A stretch of 6,909 bases of DNA from MWDT01 sp035506315 (GTDB taxonomy: Bacteria; Verrucomicrobiota; Verrucomicrobiia; Opitutales; Opitutaceae), in NCBI GenBank assembly GCA_035506315.1, contig DATJPQ010000271.1:1-6909 (forward strand). Direction: 5' to 3'. The notes under the pieces are model-generated. The model made no database searches and was not told where the DNA came from. It worked only from the letters and a program-made list of their open reading frames with translations. Made by a program: the position numbers and the translations under genes. This document shows, piece after piece, positions 1 through 4,257 of this stretch (position 1 is the first letter of the stretch; each line of letters opens with the position of its first letter).

Positions 1-2
1 AC

Positions 3-296
3 CCCACGATCAACCGGACCATCATGCACCGATTCCAGCGCCGCCTCCGCCTCTCCCGGCCGCTGCCCATTTCCGAGCACCTCACGGAGTGGAGTTACGA
101 CGACGTGGTTCGCCACACGACAACTGCTGGATTCAAGTTCAGGCAGGCGGAGGGCCTGGTCTTCGACTTCGGCGTCTTCGGCTGGATCAAGTTTTCCTGC
201 CGGTTTCTGGCGAAAAGGGTGACCAGACTCGCCCTCAGAATCAGGGCCTTTCCCCGTAATTCCGCCTTCGTTTCCGTCGTATTTCACAAGCCTTGA
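3..296 (+). CDS. C-terminal fragment of a probable SAM-dependent methyltransferase (5' end outside window)
   Basis: The reading frame is open from the left edge (first full codon at 3) to a TGA at 294-296, giving 97 visible codons. The ATG at 24 is therefore probably internal and not the start. The protein reads like the tail of a class I SAM-dependent methyltransferase of the Methyltransf_11/UbiE type. There is a segment SEHLTEWSYDDVVRHTTTAGF, which resembles the usual 'H-x-R-E-(Y/W)-(T/S)-x-(D/E)-(L/V)...AGF' step near the C-terminus. A short hydrophobic stretch and the ending NSAFVSVVFHKP follow, similar to the final beta strand plus 'xKP' end of many such enzymes. The SAM-binding glycine motif would lie upstream and is not visible, so the substrate cannot be inferred. 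It is convergent with the small gene at 383-691. That this is the end of a real gene is moderately likely; the family name is a resemblance call made by eye. Confidence 0.5.
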   Translation, partial: PTINRTIMHRFQRRLRLSRPLPISEHLTEWSYDDVVRHTTTAGFKFRQAEGLVFDFGVFGWIKFSCRFLAKRVTRLALRIRAFPRNSAFVSVVFHKP

Positions 297-300
297 TCGC

Positions 301-334
301 CAGCACGAAGGCTGTGCTGCCGCTAGAGAAGCGG
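301..334. terminator. two tandem small hairpins in a convergent gap (weak terminator candidate)
   Basis: Just after the stop at 296 are two adjacent stems. The first is CAGCAC (301-306) with GTGCTG (314-319) around a 7-nt loop. The second is CCGCT (320-324) with AGCGG (330-334) around a 5-nt loop. They sit between two convergent reading frames, where a bidirectional terminator would be expected. No T-tract follows on either strand, so this is only a positional suggestion. The rest of the 297-382 gap shows nothing else. Confidence 0.2.
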
Positions 335-382
335 GGCCATTATTTAAACCCGTCTCTTCATCGAGTTTCCCTTAATGCACCC

Positions 383-691
383 TCAGGATGTCTGCCGGAG
401 GCGGTCGAGGCGGGCCTTGTTCTCATAGGGAGCAATAAAGCGCGCCCGATCTTCGGCCGGGATGGGATGGGAAATTGTCGCAGCAACCTTCTCGTATACC
501 ACCAGGCGGTTGGAAAGTTTCTCACAAATGTAGTCGGGGCACCCGGCGCAGCTGGCCAGTCCCCGGGCCAGGACACAAGGCCTGACCGGGCACTTCTGGT
601 CGATCAGGCAGGGGTTCTCGGCCATGCAACCGTCGCCGATGATCTTCTCGGCGGGAATGCGGAAACCGAAGTTGAGTTGATTCTGATGCAA
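383..691 (-). CDS. small cysteine-rich protein, probable truncated DUF3795 family member
   Basis: A 102-residue frame with seven cysteines in its first 60 residues: C22, C28, C34, C39, C48, C51 and C56. The spacing 'KCPVRPC ... SCAGCPDYICEKL' matches the C-terminal half of DUF3795 proteins (typically '(C)xIRxCAxEKGxxxCxxCxxFPCEKL'), a family of unknown function thought to bind metal through its cysteines. Full members have a further N-terminal 'CGxxCxxCP' block, which is absent here. Upstream of residue ~14 the sequence looks like repeat-rich intergenic DNA. The only start available is TTG at 691-689, about 9 nt after an AGGAGG on the same strand. An in-frame TAG sits just upstream of that TTG, so no longer N-terminus is possible. 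It may be a short expressed variant or a 5'-deleted remnant. The family call rests on motif memory. Confidence 0.5.
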   Translation of the reverse strand: MHQNQLNFGFRIPAEKIIGDGCMAENPCLIDQKCPVRPCVLARGLASCAGCPDYICEKLSNRLVVYEKVAATISHPIPAEDRARFIAPYENKARLDRLRQTS

Positions 692-712
692 ACCTCTATG
701 CCCTCCTGCTTG

Positions 713-730
713 TCTCCGTGGTCTCTGTGA
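713..730. repeat. degenerate 9-bp tandem pair
   Basis: TCTCCGTGG (713-721) is followed directly by TCTCTGTGA (722-730), a 9-bp unit repeated twice with three differences. The reverse strand reads as a CACAGAGACCACGGAGA pattern, a style of short low-complexity repeat often seen between genes of Verrucomicrobiota and Planctomycetota genomes (recollection, not a search). It lies immediately upstream of the putatively truncated DUF3795 gene. Confidence 0.45.
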
Positions 731-751
731 CCAACTGCTTATTCTGGCTAA

Positions 752-781
752 ATTAGCGTCAATTAGTGTTCATTAGTGGTT
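752..781. repeat. three tandem 10-bp units ATTAGYGTYM
   Basis: ATTAGCGTCA (752-761), ATTAGTGTTC (762-771) and ATTAGTGGTT (772-781) are three consecutive 10-bp units sharing an ATTAG start. They are AT-rich in an otherwise GC-rich region and end about 30 bp beyond the plsC stop. The 120-bp gap 692-811 holds this array and the 9-bp pair at 713-730, with no gene and no obvious terminator. Confidence 0.6.
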
Positions 782-811
782 AAACCACCTCCGGAATCCG
801 ATCGCCGAGCT

Positions 812-1471
812 TCACACCACTTCGACTCGCGGCATTTCTAGCTCCGCGATCGCGGCCATGATGCGGTCGGCGGCGATCTGGTAGCGCTCTTTGCCGCCTT
901 TCGGATCGTCGTAATCCACCGGCAGCAACGGGCGGCCATACACGACCGACACCGGCGTAGTCAGGCGCAACGCACCGCCTTTGCCCAGCGCCTCGAACGA
1001 CCCAAAAATGCGCGCCGGCACCACCGGCACCAGCGTGTGGCAGGCGATGAAACCCACGCCCGCCTTTGGCTTCCGCGGCTCACCGTCCGGTGATCGCGTG
1101 CCCTCCGGAAAGAGGATGACCGGCTTGCCGTTCTTCAGCACCTGCATCACGCGTTTCATCGCGGTGATGTCGGACCCGCCATCGCGGTCCACGGGGATGC
1201 AGCCCACCGCCGTGAGCCACCGGCCGAAAAGCCCGGGTTTCCAGAGCGTCTTGCGCGCAAACGCCGCAATCTCCCGTGGTACGTGCCCACCGACAATCGG
1301 CGGGTCCAGATGGCTGGTGTGATTCGACGCCAGGATGAACGGCCCGGTCGCCGGGATATTTTCCTGGCCGGCCACTTCACCGCGGAAAAACATCTCGTGC
1401 AGTGTCGCCATTCCGTAATGGCAGATCCCATAAAGCGGGGTCATCGACACCTGGGAGAAGTCGTAGTTCAT
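812..1471 (-). CDS. plsC: 1-acyl-sn-glycerol-3-phosphate acyltransferase (PlsC family)
   Basis: Transfers a fatty acyl group to lysophosphatidic acid to make phosphatidic acid, a step of membrane phospholipid synthesis at the inner face of the cytoplasmic membrane. The 219-residue protein has the family motifs in order: NHTSHLDPP at 50-58 (the HX4D catalytic motif, H51 and D56), GCIPVDR at 90-96 (motif II with R96), FPEGTRS at 121-127 (motif III) and VPVVPARI at about 148-155 (motif IV). Length is normal for a compact PlsC. The ATG at 1471 has no Shine-Dalgarno sequence; its upstream strand reads CTCCTCCCCC, the complement of one. The ATG at 1444 (M10) has an AGGTG just before it and would give 210 residues with all motifs kept, so it is a credible alternative start. 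It is co-oriented with cmk and aroA but separated from cmk by 444 bp of repeats. Some PlsC-like proteins use other acyl acceptors, so substrate choice is inferred. Confidence 0.9.
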   Translation of the reverse strand: MNYDFSQVSMTPLYGICHYGMATLHEMFFRGEVAGQENIPATGPFILASNHTSHLDPPIVGGHVPREIAAFARKTLWKPGLFGRWLTAVGCIPVDRDGGSDITAMKRVMQVLKNGKPVILFPEGTRSPDGEPRKPKAGVGFIACHTLVPVVPARIFGSFEALGKGGALRLTTPVSVVYGRPLLPVDYDDPKGGKERYQIAADRIMAAIAELEMPRVEVV

Positions 1472-1480
1472 ACGGGGGAG

Positions 1481-1560
1481 GAGTTTGTCGGGCGAAGAAT
1501 CAAAATCCGAAAAGAGCTCGGGATATCGTTGCGAAGCAATCCGCCGCGACCGACAAACTC
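1481..1560. repeat. 11-bp perfect inverted repeat ahead of plsC
   Basis: GAGTTTGTCGG (1481-1491) is perfectly complementary to CCGACAAACTC (1550-1560), leaving 58 nt between the arms. The inner arm ends 9 nt from the plsC ATG, so in a plsC transcript the structure would occupy the leader. A smaller hairpin with a GAA loop sits inside it (about 1529-1539). It is a visible structure whose function is unknown. Confidence 0.6.
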
Positions 1561-1645
1561 CTCAAACCGCCGCGAAGCGGCGGAGAATCGAAGGGAAAAT
1601 CCGGTTTCCGCAGCGCGGAGCGCTGCCCAATCCGGCGCAGCCGGA
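1528..1645. repeat. series of four hairpins, each with a GNA triloop
   Basis: Four perfect short stems close on three-base GNA loops. They are TTGC-GAA-GCAA (1529-1539, extendable by a G-T pair to 1528-1540), CCGCCGC-GAA-GCGGCGG (1567-1583), CAGCGC-GGA-GCGCTG (1611-1625) and TCCGGC-GCA-GCCGGA (1631-1645). The stems differ in sequence while the loop class is kept. The first two gaps are both 27 nt (from 1539 and 1583) and the last is 5 nt. GNA triloops are known to make compact, stable DNA hairpins, so single-stranded DNA folding is possible; the function is unknown. Confidence 0.6.
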
Positions 1646-1662
1646 ACCAAGCACACCGCCGG

Positions 1663-1809
1663 GAAACTCGAATCGCGAAACCCGAAATCCGAAACAACCG
1701 ATGAAAAATCAAACCGGCCGAAAAAGAAAACCGGTCTTCTGAGCTTCCAATATTTCCGCATTCGAATTTTGAACTTGTTTCGGATTTCGAACTTCGGATT
1801 TCGGATTTC
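1663..1809. repeat. palindromic array of 7-bp units (heptad element, intergenic copy)
   Basis: The left arm is five consecutive heptads at 1663-1697: GAAACTC, GAATCGC, GAAACCC, GAAATCC, GAAACAA. The right arm is five consecutive inverted heptads at 1775-1809: TTGTTTC, GGATTTC, GAACTTC, GGATTTC, GGATTTC. About 77 bp lie between them. The arms are roughly reverse complements, so the element can fold back on itself. A related array occurs at 6832-6909 inside dnaE. No transposase or terminal duplication is seen. Confidence 0.65.
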
Positions 1810-1840
1810 GGAAATCTTGCGCATTTTGCGCGGGATTTCC
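1810..1840 (+). repeat. 31-nt near-symmetric hairpin
   Basis: GGAAATC (1810-1816) pairs with GATTTCC (1834-1840), and GCGC (1819-1822) pairs with GCGC (1828-1831) around an ATTTT loop. The bases between the stems are TT and GG, which as plus-strand RNA would form two wobble pairs and give a continuous 13-bp stem. On the minus strand the same positions are C-A mismatches. No T-run follows on either strand, so it is not a classical terminator for cmk. It abuts the last heptad of the preceding element. Confidence 0.45.
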
Positions 1841-1915
1841 CGGATAAGTGACTAAGGAATCTGTCGAGATGGACTCCCGTCATCCCATTGAAAATTCCCG
1901 AAGAAGTTATGGTGT

Positions 1916-2590
1916 TCATTGGCCTGCCGGACAGGTTCCTATGGCCGCGGCCATGCGTTCCACCACCTGGTCGAGCGAAAGGTGGGTGCTGTCGATGGCA
2001 ATCGCGCCCGGAGGACAGGCGAGCGGCGAAGCCTTCCGCTGGCTGTCGAGCCGGTCGCGCTCCGCCACGGAGTCCTTCTGGCCTTCCTGTGCGCGACGGC
2101 GGACGCGCTCGTCGGAGTCGGCGTGCAGGAAAAACCTGAAATCGGCGCGGGGAAAGATCACCGAACCGATGTCGCGCCCTTCCATCACCACGCCGCGGAA
2201 ACCGTGCGCACGGCCGACCTCGGCCAGGCCGCGCTGGTAGCCCAGCAACGCGGTGCGCACCTCCGGGATGGCGGAAAAATGGGAAACCGCGGCGTTGACC
2301 TCGGGCCGGCGGATTTCAGCGGCATCGACCGGACAACCGCCGATTTCCATCCACGCGCTGCGCCCCCGCACCTGGGTGCTGAAACGCAGCTCGGCGACGG
2401 CCGCCAGCACTGCGGGCAAATCGTCCGCCTGCACGCCGCGGCGCAGGAACTCCGCCGTGATGCCGCGATAAAACGACCCGGTGTCCACGTGCAGCAGGTC
2501 GAAGCGTTCGCTCAGCACGCGTGCCGTCGAGGATTTGCCCGAGGCGGCCCCGCCATCGATGGCGACAATGATGAAGGAATCGGCGGACAT
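1916..2590 (-). CDS. cmk: cytidylate kinase (CMP/dCMP kinase)
   Basis: Phosphorylates CMP and dCMP to the diphosphates with ATP, a cytosolic step of pyrimidine nucleotide supply. The 224-residue protein has the P-loop GGAASGKSS at 13-21 (K19 and S20 contact phosphate), the substrate-side HVDTGSFYRGIT at 34-45, and MEGRDIGSVIFPRADFRFFL at 136-155. The last is the GRDIG(T/S)VVFP(D)A signature of Cmk. An arginine-rich lid region (ERVRRRA, 161-167) and RDRLDSQRKASPL at 178-190 follow. The P-loop has Gly-Ala-Ala where many Cmk proteins have Pro-Ala-Gly, a mild variant. Length is normal. Its ATG follows the aroA TGA directly (TGAATG, no bases between) and no Shine-Dalgarno sequence is visible, which suggests translational coupling to aroA. 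Confidence 0.95.
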   Translation of the reverse strand: MSADSFIIVAIDGGAASGKSSTARVLSERFDLLHVDTGSFYRGITAEFLRRGVQADDLPAVLAAVAELRFSTQVRGRSAWMEIGGCPVDAAEIRRPEVNAAVSHFSAIPEVRTALLGYQRGLAEVGRAHGFRGVVMEGRDIGSVIFPRADFRFFLHADSDERVRRRAQEGQKDSVAERDRLDSQRKASPLACPPGAIAIDSTHLSLDQVVERMAAAIGTCPAGQ

Positions 2591-3937
2591 TCAGCGGCCC
2601 ACGGAATTTTGCCGCACCGTTTCCAGCAACTCAAAAAAGTGCGGAAAGGTCTTGGCGCAGCAGGCGGGGTTCCTGATCGAGAGCCACGGACACCCGTCGC
2701 CGTGCAGGTCGTGACAGCCAAGGATGCCGAAACTCATGGCGAACCGGTGGTCGCCGTAGGTCTCGATTTCGACGCCGGAGCGCAGCGGGCACGGCGTGAT
2801 TGTGAGTGCGTCCTCCTCCTCGACGACCTCCTGCCCGAGCTTGCGCAGCTCGCGTGCCATGCCGGCCACGCGGTCGGTCTCCTGCTTGCGCGTATGGGCT
2901 ATGCCGGCGATGCGCGTCGGGCCCTCCAGCAGCGGCGCGAGCGCGGCGAGCGTGAGGAAGGTGTCGGAAAATTCATTGAAGTCGTACTCCACTCCGTGGC
3001 GCGGATCGCCGCGGGTGTAGCTGGCTTCGAGACCATGCGACATCTCGGCGATCTCGGCGCCGACTGCACGCAACACCGCGGCAAATTGGATGTCGCCCTG
3101 CAGGCCGGCACACGGGCCGCGCAGGCCGGGCAATGCCAGCCGCCCGCCCACCGCAAGTGGCAGGGCGAGAAAGTAACTGGCCGCCGTGGCATCCGGCTCG
3201 ATGGCATACCGGCCGCCGGCCAGGGCATAACGACGGGTATTGGCGACCGTGAAGGCCCCGGTCCCGCGGCGTTCGACGGGGGGCTGGCCAAAATGCTCCA
3301 TCATGCGCGCCGTCATCTGCACGAAGGGCCAGCGCACTTCGCCGACCAGCGTGATTTCCACCGGCCGCAACGCCAGCGGCGCCACCATGAGCAACGCCGA
3401 AAGCAGCTGGCTGCTTTCGCGCGCGTCGAGGCTCACACGGCCGCCCCGCAGCCCCGCGGCATGGATTTCGAGCGGAAAGAAACCTTCTTCGCCGGTGCAA
3501 CGGACGTCGGCATCGAGCTGGCGCAACGCGGCGATCAGCCCCTGCATCGGCCGCTTTCGCATCTGGGGTACGCCGTCGAGCCGGTAAATGCCGTAGGGCG
3601 CGGCCGCGCAAAGCGCCGTGAGGAACCGCGCCGCCGTGCCGGCCAGCCCGACGAAAAGATCGGCGGCGCCCAACTTGAAGGCATTCTGCTGCTGGCTCAC
3701 CCGCACGGTGCCCGCGGCGGCATCGTTGGTCACCTTCAGCCCGAGCCGCCGCAGTGCCTCGGCCATGAGCTCGGTGTCCTCGCTACTGAGCGCGCCGGTA
3801 AGCAGGACCGGCGCATCGCACAGGGCCGCGAGCAACAACGCCCGGTTCGTGAGGCTCTTCGAGCCGGGCAAGCCCACCTCGCCCCGCGCCGGGCGCGCGA
3901 AGGGCTTGATGGGCAGTACATCGGGCAGCGTGGGCAT
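2591..3937 (-). CDS. aroA: 3-phosphoshikimate 1-carboxyvinyltransferase (EPSP synthase)
   Basis: Joins shikimate-3-phosphate and phosphoenolpyruvate to form EPSP, the sixth step of the shikimate (chorismate) pathway; cytosolic. The 448-residue protein carries the expected motifs: GSKSLTNR at 25-32 (K27, S28, R32), RKRPM at 127-131, SSQ at 175-177 in the shikimate-phosphate site, DATAASYF at 249-256, D325 in the EFSDTFLTL stretch (catalytic Asp), RKQETDR at 350-356 (E353), DHRFAM at 396-401 (R398) and AKTFPHFF at 428-435 (K429). The usual NAGTxMRPL stretch reads LAGTAARFL at 98-106, so the conserved Asn, Met and Pro are changed. The start is the only ATG near the N-terminus; no Shine-Dalgarno sequence precedes it. 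It is first of the aroA-cmk pair and divergent from dnaE. Confidence 0.96.
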   Translation of the reverse strand: MPTLPDVLPIKPFARPARGEVGLPGSKSLTNRALLLAALCDAPVLLTGALSSEDTELMAEALRRLGLKVTNDAAAGTVRVSQQQNAFKLGAADLFVGLAGTAARFLTALCAAAPYGIYRLDGVPQMRKRPMQGLIAALRQLDADVRCTGEEGFFPLEIHAAGLRGGRVSLDARESSQLLSALLMVAPLALRPVEITLVGEVRWPFVQMTARMMEHFGQPPVERRGTGAFTVANTRRYALAGGRYAIEPDATAASYFLALPLAVGGRLALPGLRGPCAGLQGDIQFAAVLRAVGAEIAEMSHGLEASYTRGDPRHGVEYDFNEFSDTFLTLAALAPLLEGPTRIAGIAHTRKQETDRVAGMARELRKLGQEVVEEEDALTITPCPLRSGVEIETYGDHRFAMSFGILGCHDLHGDGCPWLSIRNPACCAKTFPHFFELLETVRQNSVGR

Positions 3938-4257
3938 CGTCGCTGAGATAAGTCGCCGGGATTGCCCGTCAGGTGCAACCGTATTTCACGCCGGGCGGGC
4001 GGGTCTGCACTTACCCTGGCGCAGTCCGCTGCGTAACACGGAGCGAAGGAAAGGCGCGATGCGGTGCAGGTCCGGGTAGGGCGGCTTATCCTTAAGCCGC
4101 CGTTCGCGTCATGCAGCGCCCGGCGGCGTCAAACCGGCGCGTTAGGCTTGCCCGCCGTGGCGGGGATAACGCGCCCTACCGGGGATCGCCGCGTCACCCC
4201 GTAGCGCGCGTTTCCACGCTTGCGCAGGCCGCGCGTCGCTCTTCGGCTAGCGGCTGC
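3938..4257. other. divergent intergenic region between aroA and dnaE
   Basis: About 320 bp separate the two divergent starts. The stretch must hold promoters for both directions, but I see no confident -35/-10 pair on either strand. It contains a small hairpin CGCAG-TCCG-CTGCG at 4020-4033 and the REPIN-like element at 4075-4180. The frame of dnaE stays open upstream to a TAA at 4093-4095, which overlaps the first REP-like stem. The 4181-4257 part has neither a motif nor a convincing coding signature. Confidence 0.6.
4075..4180. repeat. REPIN-like element: two inverted GTAG-footed hairpins
   Basis: The ends are perfect 9-bp inverted repeats, GGTAGGGCG (4075-4083) and CGCCCTACC (4172-4180). 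Unit A on the plus strand is GTAG (4076-4079) followed by the stem GGCGGCTTA/TAAGCCGCC (4080-4088 with 4093-4101) and a TCCT loop. Unit B on the minus strand is GTAG (4179-4176) followed by GGCGCGTTA/TAACGCGCC (4175-4167 with 4144-4136), with an inner stem CCCGCC/GGCGGG (4151-4156 with 4159-4164). The units share a GTAGGGCG(GC or CG)TTATCC start, and the two differing bases are compensated on the other arm. A GTAG foot next to a palindrome is the hallmark of REP sequences mobilised by RAYT (TnpA-REP) proteins; no RAYT gene is in the window. Confidence 0.65.

Larger units (their letters stand above)
1472..1915. other. 444-bp repeat island between cmk and plsC, no convincing gene
   Basis: This gap separates two co-oriented genes. 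Several reading frames cross it on both strands, but their products are low-complexity peptides (RNPK/EIRN-type runs) made by translating 7-bp repeats. I see no family and no ribosome binding site worth naming. From left to right it holds an 11-bp inverted repeat, four triloop hairpins, a palindrome of 7-bp units and a 31-nt hairpin, each listed separately. Base composition drops towards AT from about 1664 to 1830 compared with the flanking genes. The last 75 bp, next to the cmk stop (1841-1915), show no recognisable signal. Confidence 0.7.

Noticed and set aside
293..730. 145-codon plus-strand frame opposite the Cys-rich gene
   Set aside because: The minus-strand product has an ordered cysteine pattern of a known family; the plus-strand product has none.
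1481..1645. Retron msr-msd, because of the 11-bp inverted repeat enclosing hairpins
   Set aside because: No reverse transcriptase gene nearby, and plsC and cmk flank it directly.
1283..1855. 190-codon plus-strand frame over the plsC start and the repeat island
   Set aside because: Its first part is antisense to plsC and the rest is translated heptad repeat (RNPK/RISNFGFRIS-like runs).
3593..3620. A further GTAGGGCG hairpin start inside aroA
   Set aside because: It lies in normal aroA coding sequence (APYGIY stretch) and lacks the TTATCC continuation, so a chance match is likelier.
1919..3946. 675-codon open frame on the plus strand across cmk and aroA
   Set aside because: It is antisense to two genes with complete catalytic motifs; its product is an Arg/Ala/Gly/His-rich sequence with no family features, as expected from GC-rich codon bias.
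4136..4180. Integron attC site, suggested by GTTAGGC at 4141
   Set aside because: No matching RYYYAAC partner at a proper distance and no integrase; the sequence is explained better as the second hairpin of the REPIN-like element.
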